This document shows positions 48,575-58,861 of a stretch of 64,000 nt of DNA, piece by piece. A model generated the notes under the pieces. The model saw nothing but the letters and a program-made list of their open reading frames with translations. It ran no database searches and was not told the DNA's origin. The translations under genes and the position numbers were made by a program. Origin of the DNA: Dysgonamonadaceae bacterium (GTDB taxonomy: Bacteria > Bacteroidota > Bacteroidia > Bacteroidales > Azobacteroidaceae). The stretch is from the NCBI GenBank assembly GCA_031260045.1, contig JAIRKO010000036.1, positions 22,144 through 86,143 of the forward strand. The letters are read 5' to 3'. Positions within the stretch are counted from its first letter, which is position 1. Each line of letters starts with the position of its first letter.

Positions 48575-51016
48575 ATGAAACTTTCCGAATTAAAACCGGG
48601 TCAAAGCGGAATTATCATCAAAGTAACGGGACGGGGCGCTTTCCGCCGGAGAATCATCGAAATGGGATTTATCAAGGGAAAAAAAGCGGAAATGCTTACG
48701 AAAGCGCCTTTGCAAGACCCTACCGTTTATAAAATAATGGATTACGAGGTTTCCCTGCGAAAAAGCGAAGCCGAATTAATCGAAATCTTTACCGGCGAAG
48801 AACTGCTGCCCGCCGGCGAACCCGAAAAACTATCGCTGGTACTCAGCGAAGACAAACTCCTCTCTATGGCTGGCGAACAAAGCAAAGTCATCAATGTGGC
48901 GCTGGTCGGAAATCCCAATTCAGGCAAAACTTCGCTTTTCAATATCGCTTCCGGCGCCCGCGAGCGTGTCGGCAACTACAGCGGCGTTACGGTGGACGCC
49001 AAAGAAGGTCGCTTCAAATACAAGGGTTATACTTTCAATCTGGTCGATTTGCCCGGAACGTATTCCCTGTCGGCTTATTCGCCCGAAGAACTTTATGTGC
49101 GCAAACAGATTATCGACGGTGCGCCCGACATTATTATCAACGTGGCGGCGGCTTCCAATCTGGAACGAAATCTTTACCTCACGACGCAACTGATTGACAT
49201 GGACGCGATAACGGTCGTCGCCCTGAATATGTATGACGAACTGGAAAAATCGGGCGCACGGCTCGATTACCTGTCTTTGGCGGAAATGATCGGTTTTCCG
49301 GTTGTGCCGACGATTGCCAAGTCGGGAAAAGGGATTCCCGAACTTTTCGACCGCGTCATTGAGGTTTATGAACGGCGAAATCCGATTGCCCGCCACATTC
49401 ATATCAATTACGGCGAAGAAATCGAAACCGGCATCCGCCACGTCAAAAAACTGCTGAAAGCCGAAGACCGGCTTGGAATAGATACTTCCCTCCGATACCT
49501 CAGCATCCTTTTGTTGGAGGGCGACGATGCGGGCGAACGGATGGTTGCCGGACTTCCCGGAGCGGAAAAAATCCTCCGCGAAAGGGACGTTCATGCGCAA
49601 TACATTCGCGACGATTTCAGGGATGACGTCGAAACGGCTTTTACCAACGCCCGTTACGGCTTCATCGACGGCGCTTTGCAGCAAACTTTCAAGCCCGGCA
49701 AAAAGGACTCCCTGAAAATTACGCACCGGATCGATCGGTTTGTAACCAACCGGATACTGGGTTTCCCGCTCTTCTTTCTGTTTATGTTCCTGATGTTTGA
49801 AGGGACTTTCGCAGCCGGCGCTTATCCCATGCAGTGGATTGAGCAATTAGTTGCCGTGTTTGGGAACGTTATCGACCGGCTGATGCCGGAAGGTCCGCTC
49901 AAAAGTTTGCTCATCGACGGGGTGATTGGCGGCGTTGGCTCGGTAATCGTTTTCCTGCCGAACATTGTGATTTTGTACCTCTTCATTTCTTTTATGGAAG
50001 ATTCGGGTTATATGGCGCGCGCCGCTTTTATCATGGATAAATTCATGCAGAAAATGGGTTTGCACGGTAAATCGTTTATCCCGCTGGTGATGGGCTTCGG
50101 CTGCAATGTTCCGGCAATCCTGAGCGCACGGATTATCGAAAGCCGGAATACCCGCCTGATTACGATATTGGTTAATTCGCTGATGTCCTGTTCGGCGCGT
50201 TTGCCGGTTTATTTGCTGCTGGTGAGCGCTTTTTTCCCGCAACACGGGGGCTTGGCGCTCTTTGGGCTGTACATTACGGGCATTTTGTTGGCAATTATCA
50301 TGTCGCGCATTTTCAAAAAATTCTTGGTAAAAGGCGAAGATTTGCCTTTCGTAATGGAACTGCCGCCCTATCGGATGCCCACGCTGAAAGCCATGAGCCG
50401 CCATTGTTGGGACAAAACTTCGCAGTATTTGAAAAAAATGGGCGGCGTTATTTTGGTCGCTTCCATTATTGTCTGGTTTTTGGAATATTTTCCGCAAAAC
50501 GCCGAGCGGAACCGCTTGTACGACGAAAAAATTGCCGAAATAACGACCGCCGAAACCCTTTCCGCCGAACAACAGATTGCATTATTAAACAGGCAGAAAA
50601 AAGAAGAACAGAAAGAAAATTCCTATATCGGGAAAATCGGGCGTTTCATCGAACCGGCTGTAAAACCGTTGGGTTTTGACTGGAAAATCGGGGCGAGTTT
50701 GGTATCCGGCATGGCTGCGAAAGAAATCATTGTCAGCACGCTTGGAATTATTTACACCGGCGACGGCGATAACGACATGCTATTGAAAGAACGCCTGCAA
50801 ACGGAGCGGTCGCCCGATGGGCAGCGGGTTTTCACGCCTTTGGTTGCAGCCTGTTTCCTGCTGTTTGTATTGATTTATTTCCCCTGCATTGCGACGGTTG
50901 CGGCGATAAAAAACGAAACGGGGTCGTGGAAGTGGGCTTTGTTTGTGATTGTTTATACGACGGCTTTGGCTTGGTTGGTGAGTTTTGCCGTTTATCAAAT
51001 CGGGTCGTTGGGTTGA
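48575..51016 (+). CDS. feoB: Ferrous iron transporter, FeoA-FeoB fusion
   Basis: N-terminal FeoA domain (MKLSELKPGQSGIIIKVTGRGAFRRRIIEMGFIKG) fused to GNPNSGKTSLFN GTPase and FeoB membrane domain. Confidence 0.95.
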   Translation: MKLSELKPGQSGIIIKVTGRGAFRRRIIEMGFIKGKKAEMLTKAPLQDPTVYKIMDYEVSLRKSEAELIEIFTGEELLPAGEPEKLSLVLSEDKLLSMAGEQSKVINVALVGNPNSGKTSLFNIASGARERVGNYSGVTVDAKEGRFKYKGYTFNLVDLPGTYSLSAYSPEELYVRKQIIDGAPDIIINVAAASNLERNLYLTTQLIDMDAITVVALNMYDELEKSGARLDYLSLAEMIGFPVVPTIAKSGKGIPELFDRVIEVYERRNPIARHIHINYGEEIETGIRHVKKLLKAEDRLGIDTSLRYLSILLLEGDDAGERMVAGLPGAEKILRERDVHAQYIRDDFRDDVETAFTNARYGFIDGALQQTFKPGKKDSLKITHRIDRFVTNRILGFPLFFLFMFLMFEGTFAAGAYPMQWIEQLVAVFGNVIDRLMPEGPLKSLLIDGVIGGVGSVIVFLPNIVILYLFISFMEDSGYMARAAFIMDKFMQKMGLHGKSFIPLVMGFGCNVPAILSARIIESRNTRLITILVNSLMSCSARLPVYLLLVSAFFPQHGGLALFGLYITGILLAIIMSRIFKKFLVKGEDLPFVMELPPYRMPTLKAMSRHCWDKTSQYLKKMGGVILVASIIVWFLEYFPQNAERNRLYDEKIAEITTAETLSAEQQIALLNRQKKEEQKENSYIGKIGRFIEPAVKPLGFDWKIGASLVSGMAAKEIIVSTLGIIYTGDGDNDMLLKERLQTERSPDGQRVFTPLVAACFLLFVLIYFPCIATVAAIKNETGSWKWALFVIVYTTALAWLVSFAVYQIGSLG

Positions 51017-51140
51017 TTTGTGGATTGCGGGGAATGTTGGTGCAGAAAGGTTGCGCTGCCGTTAAACCGTTTTGGAACGTTTTGCAATTGACTTTTTGTT
51101 TACCTTTGCACACAAAAATATAATTAAAAACATAAGGAAA

Positions 51141-51389
51141 ATGTACAGGCAAATATTTAAACCGACAGAGCATGACCACACGATTCCCGTTACGATTCCG
51201 CGCGAATGGTACGGGCAAACGGTTGAGGTCATAGCGTTTCCAATCGTTGCATCCCCCGAAACGCCGCCGACTTCCGACGATGATTTTTACAGGCTTTGCG
51301 GCGCGTGGGAATCCGAAAAAAGCGCGGAAGAAATGGCGGCAGAGATTAAATCCGCCCGGAAATTCAAAGAAAAAGATACAGCTTTTTAA
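51141..51389 (+). CDS. VapB-like antitoxin, orphaned
   Basis: MYRQIFKPTEHDHTIPVTIPREWYGQTVEVIAFP...SARKFKEKDTAF, followed by PIN remnant; TACCTTTG -7 box upstream. Confidence 0.65.
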   Translation: MYRQIFKPTEHDHTIPVTIPREWYGQTVEVIAFPIVASPETPPTSDDDFYRLCGAWESEKSAEEMAAEIKSARKFKEKDTAF

Positions 51390-51401
51390 ATTCATGCACC
51401 A

Positions 51402-51802
51402 TGCAATATTTATTAGACACCAGCATCTGCATTTTTTTTCTTCCGCAACAAATTTAATATAGCCGATGCCCTTCGGGTAAAAGGTCCGGAAAATTGTTGC
51501 GTTTCCGAAATTACCGTAGCAGAGCTCCGCTACGGAGCAGAAAACAGTGCAAATCCTCAAAAACATCATCAATTGCTGGATGCATTCCTGCAACGAATAG
51601 CAACAATACCCATTACAGACGGTATTCGCATATATGCCGCAGAAAAGGTCAGGCTAAAAAAGCCGGTACGCCCATCCACGACGAGTTTGACCTCCTAATT
51701 GGCGCTACCGCCATTCACAACGGGTTGACGCTCGTAACCGACAATCTGAAAGATTTTGAGCGCTTTGCCGGTATTAAAGTTGAAAATTGGGTAAAAAGGT
51801 AA
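51402..51802 (+). pseudogene. VapC-like PIN-domain toxin with two homopolymer frameshifts
   Basis: MQYLLDTSICIFF / RNKFNIADALRVKGPENCCVSEITVAELRYGAEN...IYAAEKVRLKK / AGTPIHDEFDLLIGATAIHNGLTLVTDNLKDFERFAGIKVENWVKR; shifts at T8 (51432-51439) and A6 (51656-51661). Confidence 0.88.
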
Positions 51803-51991
51803 ATTATGGTAGTAGTAAATTCGGTTACAACGCCTTTCCACGTTTTTTTCATTTCCCTTTCTTTCCGCCCAATATTCCGCCTGCGAACGGATTTTAGTAA
51901 CATAAAAACCCTGTCCAAAATCTCTTTTCGGCTGACTTTCCGAAAGGTCTATCCTGTCGATGAGCATATAGCTACCGTGATAGACTTTCAT
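51803..51991 (-). pseudogene. 3'-truncated, frameshifted DUF3990 protein
   Basis: MKVYHGSYMLIDRIDLSESQPKRDFGQGFYVTKIRSQAEYWAERKGNEK / TWKGVVTEFTTT; shift at T7 run 51843-51849; remainder missing at junction with vapC remnant. Confidence 0.8.
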
Positions 51992-52235
51992 CGCAAACCT
52001 CCATTATTCCGGCATATTTCGTACAGACTATGCACCGACCAGAACTGATCTTCGGTATGCAGCGTCCACCAGTGTTCAAAAAGAAAATCTATTCCGCCGT
52101 ATTTTTTAAATAACGGTAAGCATCCTGCCTGCTCATTTTGTAGGCGCGGGCAAATTGCGAAATTATGAACGTGATAAAACTAATCCTGTCGCCTGCTTCC
52201 CTGTCCAACTCTTTCTTTTTTAATACCGTTTCCAT
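51988..52235 (-). pseudogene. Frameshifted DUF3791 protein (partner of DUF3990)
   Basis: METVLKKKELDREAGDRISFITFIISQFARAYKMSRQDAYRYLKK / YGGIDFLFEHWWTLHTEDQFWSVHSLYEICRNNGGLR*; one base short at T6 run 52102-52107; stop overlaps DUF3990 ATG. Confidence 0.8.
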
Positions 52236-52353
52236 TTTGCAATTTTATGTATCGTAAAGGTAAACAAAAAATTTTTTGCGAAACAAAAGGGGATATTTGA
52301 TTTATCCAAAAAATACATTATTTTTGCAAATTATAAACCAAAACCAAAAAATT

Positions 52354-53628
52354 ATGGAAACCTTATTGCATTATGTATGGAAATACAAACTGTATGAACC
52401 TGCAAACTTTCTTACAAACAGCGGAAAACGATTTGAAATTATCGATCCCGGCATTTACAATTCGGATGCAGGTCCCGATTTTTTCAATGCCAAAATTAAA
52501 ATGGGCAACAGGGTGTGGGCGGGAAATATCGAAATTCACACATTGGCTTCCGATTGGTATAGACACCGGCATAATGAGGATGCAGCCTATAATTCCGTTA
52601 TCCTGCACGTGGTTGAACGTCTGGACGTGCCGGACGTATTAGACGCTTCGCAACGGGCAATTCCGCAATGGGAAATGAAAATCCCCGTTCAAATCAAGGC
52701 AAACAGTCTGTTTTTGTTAAGCAGCGATTTGCCCGTCCCCTGTTTGAGTAAAATCCGCGAAATCCCCGAAATTTACCTCTCGGACTGGAAAAACGCCCTC
52801 TTAGCTGAACGTTTGGAACGCAAAACCAATGCTTTACTTCAACTGCTGGACGAATACAAAGGCGACTGGAACGAAGTGTTTTACATTACTTTGGCGCGAA
52901 ATTTCGGTTTCGGCGTCAACAACGACGCTTTTGAACGGCTGGCAAAGAGCCTTCCCCTGAAAATCGTACTCAAACACCGCGATTCCCCGTTGCAGCCGGA
53001 AGCGCTTTTCCTTGGGCAAGCCGGACTGCTGGAAAATGAAAATCCGGAGAACGAATATTATACGAAACTTCAAAAACAGTACGTTTTTCTTCAAAAAAAA
53101 TATAACCTGAAAAATCTGGAACCGTATATTTTCAAAAGTTTACGGATACGCCCCAATAATTTCCCGCACATTAAGCTACTCCAATTGGCGGACGTCATCT
53201 GCAAGAAGCAGGGTTTATTGTCCGAAATACTTGAAACGACCGACAACGAGCTTCATTCGCTTTTCGTTACCGAACTGAGCGAGTATTGGCTGACGCATTA
53301 TCAATTTGAAAAAATTTCGGTAAGAAGACCGAAATATCTGGGTATGCAAGCCAAACAAATTTTGCTGATAAACGTCATCGCGCCTTTGTTTTTCGCCTAT
53401 GGCAGAAAAAACCGGTCGGATCGGTATGCCGAAAGAGCCGTCCGGTTGTTGGAATCTTTAACGCCGGAGAAAAACGGCATTATCACACTGTTTTCCCGCG
53501 CCGGAATTGCCGCCGGAAATGCCTGTGATACGCAAGCCATGATTCAACTGAAAAGGGAATATTGCGAAAAGAAAAAATGTATTTTTTGCCGGATAGGATA
53601 TCGGTTGTTGACTAAACCGCCTGTGTAA
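52354..53628 (+). CDS. DUF2851 family protein
   Basis: METLLHYVWKYKLYEPANFLTNSGKRFEIIDPGIYNSDAGPDFFNAKIKMGNRVWAGNIEIHTLASDWYRHRHNEDAAYNSVILHVV. Confidence 0.93.
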   Translation: METLLHYVWKYKLYEPANFLTNSGKRFEIIDPGIYNSDAGPDFFNAKIKMGNRVWAGNIEIHTLASDWYRHRHNEDAAYNSVILHVVERLDVPDVLDASQRAIPQWEMKIPVQIKANSLFLLSSDLPVPCLSKIREIPEIYLSDWKNALLAERLERKTNALLQLLDEYKGDWNEVFYITLARNFGFGVNNDAFERLAKSLPLKIVLKHRDSPLQPEALFLGQAGLLENENPENEYYTKLQKQYVFLQKKYNLKNLEPYIFKSLRIRPNNFPHIKLLQLADVICKKQGLLSEILETTDNELHSLFVTELSEYWLTHYQFEKISVRRPKYLGMQAKQILLINVIAPLFFAYGRKNRSDRYAERAVRLLESLTPEKNGIITLFSRAGIAAGNACDTQAMIQLKREYCEKKKCIFCRIGYRLLTKPPV

Positions 53629-53691
53629 TATGTTTTTGGGTGCGTTTTATAGAGAAAAAATGTGTCGGACATATTGATGATTATATAAAAA

Positions 53692-53728
53692 AATCGGGAC
53701 GCTATCAGACACGTCCCGATTGATTTTT
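53692..53728. terminator. Bidirectional terminator hairpin between convergent genes
   Basis: aatcgggacg ctatcagaca cgtcccgatt followed by gatttttt; A-run on the other side. Confidence 0.8.
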
Positions 53729-53740
53729 TACTGCATTTAA

Positions 53741-55369
53741 TTACCACCCGGCGTTTTGTTGCACAGCAAGAGTCGGGTTGCGAACCACGTCATTAATAGG
53801 TATTGGCCACAAAAAACGTTTATCCGTGTAAGGAATAAATGGGCGCGACGATTTGAAAAATTCTTCTTTCGGCTCTTCGCCGAGTACAAACGCGCCTTTC
53901 TTCGTCGAACTGCTAAAGTCTATCTTCTTCGGAATACCGCCGGAGGGGCTAATGTCGTCGGCAGCCAGACGGTGAATATCTTCCCAGCGGCGTCCTTCTC
54001 CGAAGAACTCAATGCGGCGTTCCCAAAGGATAGCATCCACAAATGCTTTTTTGTCTGCAAAACTTGCTGTTGTATAGGCTTCTGTCGACGGGTTTTCCAA
54101 GGCGCGGTTGCGCACGGCGTTCAGCAGTTCCAAAGCCAGCGCCTCGTTTCCTCCCTCGCGGCGAAGTTCCGCTTCAGCATAGTTCAACAACACTTCGGCA
54201 TAGCGGATGATCGGCGCATATTCTTCGCGGGTGGTCACTCTCTGGTATTTGTCGCAATACCAATAGTCGGTGCTTGCGGAGTAGATCAATAGAGAGCGGC
54301 GTTTATCATTTGTCGACCAATACGTGGTATTATTGTAAAGAATCGGCGAAAAAGCGACGAGTGCGCGTCCGCCGGAACGGGCAGACATCATTGCCGCCAT
54401 CGCCCCATTTACGCTGCCTTCGTCGGTTGCGCTGTTTTCGATGGAAAATACGGATTCCGTATTATTGCTGTAGGATGTGAACGGATCAGCCGGAGATGCC
54501 GTCAAAGCATACCCGCCGATAGGACTTGTAAACGGCGCGGTTGTTTCGCCGACGATTTTCGAGGCTTCTTCTTTCACCTTGTTCCAATCGCGTTTATGAA
54601 GATACACACGGGTTTTGAGCGCAATAACGCTGCCTTTTGAAGCGCGGGTAATACCGTTTACTTTATGCAAATCGTTGGTAGAGAACAGATTTTCCGCTTC
54701 ATCCAAGTCGTCAAGCGCCTGTTTGTATGTTTCGTCAACGGTTGCGCGTCCTATCTTGCGCGCCTCTTCTACACGTTCTTTTGTGTTGATTGCTTTCGTA
54801 TAAATCGGCAAGCCGTAATTATTATTACCCTCCACTCCGTATGGAAGGGCAAAATGAATCAACAAACTGTGATAGGTTAACGCACGCAGGAACAGCAATT
54901 CTGCCCGGTATTCGTCGCCCTGTGTTTGCGTAAGCACACCATTTTCCGTTGCCGATGCAATGCCTTCCAGAACCACATTGTAACGGTTGATGGCTTCAAA
55001 CGATGCTTCCCAGTATGATTTGTTGTTAGCGGTAGTCAAATCATAAGTAGTCGAATAAGTAAAATCGTAAAAAGCCGCCGTATTTACCATATCTTCACCG
55101 CGCATTTCACCCTGCATAATACTTGCCGCTCCAAACGGATAGCCGCGGGTGTAAGCATCCGATGTTTCATAATAACCACACTGAGCGGCGTCATAAGCGC
55201 CGATTACCGCCAATTCGCAACGTTCAGGGCTTTCATAAGCGGTTTCGTCCGAAAGGGCATGCACGGGCGACAAATCCAGTATTCTTTCCTCGCACGAGGT
55301 AAACATCAATGTTGCCGTTAAAATCAAACAGGCAACCGTTCCTATTTTTATTTTTGCATTTCGTATCAT
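53741..55369 (-). CDS. SusD/RagB-like nutrient-binding lipoprotein
   Basis: LMFTSCEERILDLSPVHALSDETAYESPERCELAVIGAYDA; RYAEVLLNYAEAELRREGGNEALALELLNAVRNRA. Confidence 0.93.
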   Translation of the reverse strand: MIRNAKIKIGTVACLILTATLMFTSCEERILDLSPVHALSDETAYESPERCELAVIGAYDAAQCGYYETSDAYTRGYPFGAASIMQGEMRGEDMVNTAAFYDFTYSTTYDLTTANNKSYWEASFEAINRYNVVLEGIASATENGVLTQTQGDEYRAELLFLRALTYHSLLIHFALPYGVEGNNNYGLPIYTKAINTKERVEEARKIGRATVDETYKQALDDLDEAENLFSTNDLHKVNGITRASKGSVIALKTRVYLHKRDWNKVKEEASKIVGETTAPFTSPIGGYALTASPADPFTSYSNNTESVFSIENSATDEGSVNGAMAAMMSARSGGRALVAFSPILYNNTTYWSTNDKRRSLLIYSASTDYWYCDKYQRVTTREEYAPIIRYAEVLLNYAEAELRREGGNEALALELLNAVRNRALENPSTEAYTTASFADKKAFVDAILWERRIEFFGEGRRWEDIHRLAADDISPSGGIPKKIDFSSSTKKGAFVLGEEPKEEFFKSSRPFIPYTDKRFLWPIPINDVVRNPTLAVQQNAGW

Positions 55370-55399
55370 ATTGAAAATATATTAATAGATTAAACTTGA

Positions 55400-58300
55400 T
55401 TAAAATGTAACATTCACGCCAATGGAAAATATCTTTTGCTGTGGCATACCATCCCAATCAACGCCGCGGCGAGTAGATGTTTCTGGATCAAGCCCCGAAT
55501 ATCCGGTAAGCGTAAGCAGGTTTTGAGCCTGAACGTAGAAGCGTATTTTTGCAATATCCAGTTTTGAAGTTACTTGGGAAGGCAGGTTATAACCCAGCGC
55601 CAAGTTCGCCAAACGAACGTATGAACCGTCTTCCACAAAGTGGGAGTCGGTATAGCCGTTGTTGAACAAAGCCGATTCATCGCCGTAGCCGATTTTCGGA
55701 GTAAGACCGTCGCCCGGATTTTCGGGACTTTGCCAGCGTCCGAGAATTTCTTTTCCATTGTTATTGAAATACAGGCTTAGCAATGAACTTTGACGGGAAG
55801 CGTTCATAATCTTATTGCCGCCGGAAAAGCGCAGGAAAATATTCAGGTCGAAATCCTTATAGGTAAACGTATTGTTGAATCCGCCAAACCAAGTTGGCAG
55901 TGAATTTCCCAATATCTTTTTGTCTGTGACTGCCGACAATGATGCGGGAACAGATACATCCGCCGGATTTGCCGGGTCATACACCGCGTAATCATATTCC
56001 CCAAAAGTGTCGAACTGTACCAGCGAGCCATCGTCTTTGCGCCAAATCGGATTGCCGTTTTCCGTATTCACTCCATAGTAATCATATCCGTAAAGCGACC
56101 CGAACGATTCGCCTTCCCTGATAATGGTGTAGTTATCAATAATATCTTCCCCGTTCAGCAGTTTTGAAACTTTGTTGTTCACAAACGATACATTGAAATT
56201 AACATCCCATTTGAAATTTTTCGTAACAACAGGTGTTCCCGACAGAGAGATTTCCACGCCGGAGTTTTTAATTGAGCCAACATTGTCATAATAACGATTA
56301 TACGGAATACCAAACGAAGGAGGAGTAGGAACTTCCTGTATCAAGTCGTTTGTATTTTTTTGGAAATAAGTCAGTTCAAATGCAAGGCGTCCGTTCAGGG
56401 CGATTCCGTCCAATCCCAAATCGTAGGTTGTGGACGATTCCCATTTAAGTTTATTGTTTCCGAAATTATTCCATCCCACTCCGGCTTCATTCCCATATTT
56501 TTTTGCCCCATAAGTATTAAGATATGGAAAATTACTGCCTAAGTCGGAATTTCCGACGGTAGCGAGACTTGCCCGAATTCTCAAATCTTTCAATACGGAT
56601 TCCAAGCCGGAAGCCGTCCAAAATGATTCGCGGGAAATACGATAAGCGCCCGACGCGCCATAGAATGTACCCCACCGGGTATCTTTATCCAGCTTCGACA
56701 AGCCGTCTCTGCGGACTGATCCGCCCAGATAATATTTGCCGTCGAAATTGTAATTTAAGCGGAAAAGGTAGGAAGCCAATCCGTTGAACGATTTATAACC
56801 GGCCACATCCGGCGTAACAAACGTATTGGAAATAATGTGATCGGTAAAAAACGGATCGGACAGTTCGGTAACATTTGCATCCGTCCATTCGTATTCGCTG
56901 TAGGTATATTCCTGTACTGCCGTAGCATTCACGCTGTGCAGACCTGCAAATGTGCGGTTGAAATTCAATACGTTTTGCCAGTTCCAGTTGTAATAAGTGG
57001 TGTTCATCTCCTCCAGAATGCCACCGTATCCGTATCCGTCGCCCGATTCGGGATCCCACGTCATATAATCGTTGAGCCAGGTAAGGTCCAGACCTCCTTG
57101 CGAGCGCAAAGTCAATCCTTCCGTAAACTTGATTTCGCCAAAACCTCCGCCGATAATGCGGGTGCTTTTTGAACGGTTGAGGTTGTTGTCCATTGCCCAG
57201 ACAATATTTTGAATACCGTTATCAATAAACGTTTTATTTGCACCGCGTCCCAGCGCTATCCTATTCTCAGCATCAATATTGTAGCCCGTTTTATCGTCGG
57301 CATTGAATACCGCTACGTTGGGCAACATGCGGACGCTCGCAAAACCAACGCTCCCCAACGAATTTTCCTCATTCATCACGCCGTCAAGTGTTGTCCGATT
57401 TGCCTGAACATTTGCGCCGATTGTCAGCCATTTATTGGCTTGCTGCGTAACGTTTGCGGTAACATTGAAGCGTTGCTGACTGCTTGCCCTGATAATTCCT
57501 TCCATGTCGGAATAGCCCAAAGATGCGTAATACGAGGATTTTTCCGTTCCGCCGCTTGCCGAAACAGTGTGGTTTTGCTGAAATGCCGTCCGGTAAACGT
57601 AGTCGTTCCAATTGGTATTCACACCCTGATGGTCAAGCACGGCAAAACCTTCGGAATCCCAATTGGCATACTTTTCGTTGGCGATAGTAACAAATTCTTC
57701 GGCGTTCAACAAGTCGTGCAATTTAACAGGCGAAGCAAAACCTGCATATGCATCGTAAGTAACTTTCGCCGCATTTTTGTTCCCTTTTTTCGTGGTAATC
57801 AACACAACGCCATTCGCGGCGCGGGAACCGTAAATAGCCGTCGCCGCGCCGTCTTTCAGGATTTCGATAGATTGAATGTCGCCCGGATTGACGTCTGCCA
57901 TCGGATTGTAGCGACCGTAAAGTTGCTGAATCTGTCCGCTGTTGACGGGAATGCCGTCTATCACTATCAACGGCTGAGAACCCGATGACAAGGTACTGTA
58001 ACCGCGTATTTGGAACTCCGGCGCCTGTCCGACCATACCGTTTTGAGTTACCACATTGACGCCTGCCGCACGTCCCGCCAATTGCGATTCAAAAGACGGC
58101 GCCGCCAAATTGTTGATGTCGCCCCCATTTACTTTGACAATCGAACTTGTTATGTCCTTTTTCTGTTGCGTACCATAGCCGACCACTACCACTTCTCCCA
58201 ACGATCTTACGTCAGGCACCAACCGAATCAATACATTTGTTCCAACTGCAACTTCCGCTTCAGTATAACCAATGTACTTTACTACCAATGTCTTCGCATG

Positions 58301-58498
58301 AGTTGGAACGGATAATGAAAATTTACCTTCATTGTCAGTAATCGTCCCAATCGAAAGACTTTCCTTCAATGCTACCGACGCCCCTACAATCGGATCGTTA
58401 TTTTCGTCAATTACGGTACCGAATGTTTGTTTGTCTTGTGCGCTTGTTAATACTATGCTTAATGATAAGCATAGTAACAATAAAACTGCTTTTTTCAT
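55400..58498 (-). CDS. SusC/RagA-like TonB-linked outer membrane protein
   Basis: MKKAVLLLLCLSLSIVLTSAQDKQTFGTVIDENNDPIVGASVALK; VVVVGYGTQQKKDITSSI; GAATAIYGSRAANGVVLITTKKG. Confidence 0.96.
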   Translation of the reverse strand: MKKAVLLLLCLSLSIVLTSAQDKQTFGTVIDENNDPIVGASVALKESLSIGTITDNEGKFSLSVPTHAKTLVVKYIGYTEAEVAVGTNVLIRLVPDVRSLGEVVVVGYGTQQKKDITSSIVKVNGGDINNLAAPSFESQLAGRAAGVNVVTQNGMVGQAPEFQIRGYSTLSSGSQPLIVIDGIPVNSGQIQQLYGRYNPMADVNPGDIQSIEILKDGAATAIYGSRAANGVVLITTKKGNKNAAKVTYDAYAGFASPVKLHDLLNAEEFVTIANEKYANWDSEGFAVLDHQGVNTNWNDYVYRTAFQQNHTVSASGGTEKSSYYASLGYSDMEGIIRASSQQRFNVTANVTQQANKWLTIGANVQANRTTLDGVMNEENSLGSVGFASVRMLPNVAVFNADDKTGYNIDAENRIALGRGANKTFIDNGIQNIVWAMDNNLNRSKSTRIIGGGFGEIKFTEGLTLRSQGGLDLTWLNDYMTWDPESGDGYGYGGILEEMNTTYYNWNWQNVLNFNRTFAGLHSVNATAVQEYTYSEYEWTDANVTELSDPFFTDHIISNTFVTPDVAGYKSFNGLASYLFRLNYNFDGKYYLGGSVRRDGLSKLDKDTRWGTFYGASGAYRISRESFWTASGLESVLKDLRIRASLATVGNSDLGSNFPYLNTYGAKKYGNEAGVGWNNFGNNKLKWESSTTYDLGLDGIALNGRLAFELTYFQKNTNDLIQEVPTPPSFGIPYNRYYDNVGSIKNSGVEISLSGTPVVTKNFKWDVNFNVSFVNNKVSKLLNGEDIIDNYTIIREGESFGSLYGYDYYGVNTENGNPIWRKDDGSLVQFDTFGEYDYAVYDPANPADVSVPASLSAVTDKKILGNSLPTWFGGFNNTFTYKDFDLNIFLRFSGGNKIMNASRQSSLLSLYFNNNGKEILGRWQSPENPGDGLTPKIGYGDESALFNNGYTDSHFVEDGSYVRLANLALGYNLPSQVTSKLDIAKIRFYVQAQNLLTLTGYSGLDPETSTRRGVDWDGMPQQKIFSIGVNVTF

Positions 58499-58786
58499 AA
58501 AACTAATTTTTAAATTTAACACTATTTCTTTTATATTATTCTACTTTCACTTTACTTACCTTAATTAAATATAATTAAGTAAATTTCTTTTTTTTTGCAA
58601 GAGTAATAATTTTTTTTGATTATATAATATTTTTCCATCAATTTTTCATTAAATTTGAAAAATATCTTTACAAATTTAATGAAAATAGCCCGTTTTTTTA
58701 AGCGCGATTGAATTTATAGATAGTCATCTCAATCATAGGTTCGCAATGATGGAAAAATTAATTTAACGCTAATAAATTTAAAAATC

Positions 58787-58833
58787 AAGCGCCCTCTCCG
58801 CCTGTTTGCAAACCGACGGAGAGGGCGCTTTTT
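58787..58833 (-). terminator. Strong intrinsic-type hairpin downstream of PstS-like gene
   Basis: aagcgccctctccg ... cggagagggcgctt, 14-bp perfect stem, T-rich flanks. Confidence 0.85.
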
Positions 58834-58861
58834 GTTTTAATTATCTAAATTCACTAAAAAA

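Noticed and set aside
58720-58750. Further REP copy (ggttcgcaatgatgg)
   Set aside because: Only about 12 nt of similarity; insufficient to call.
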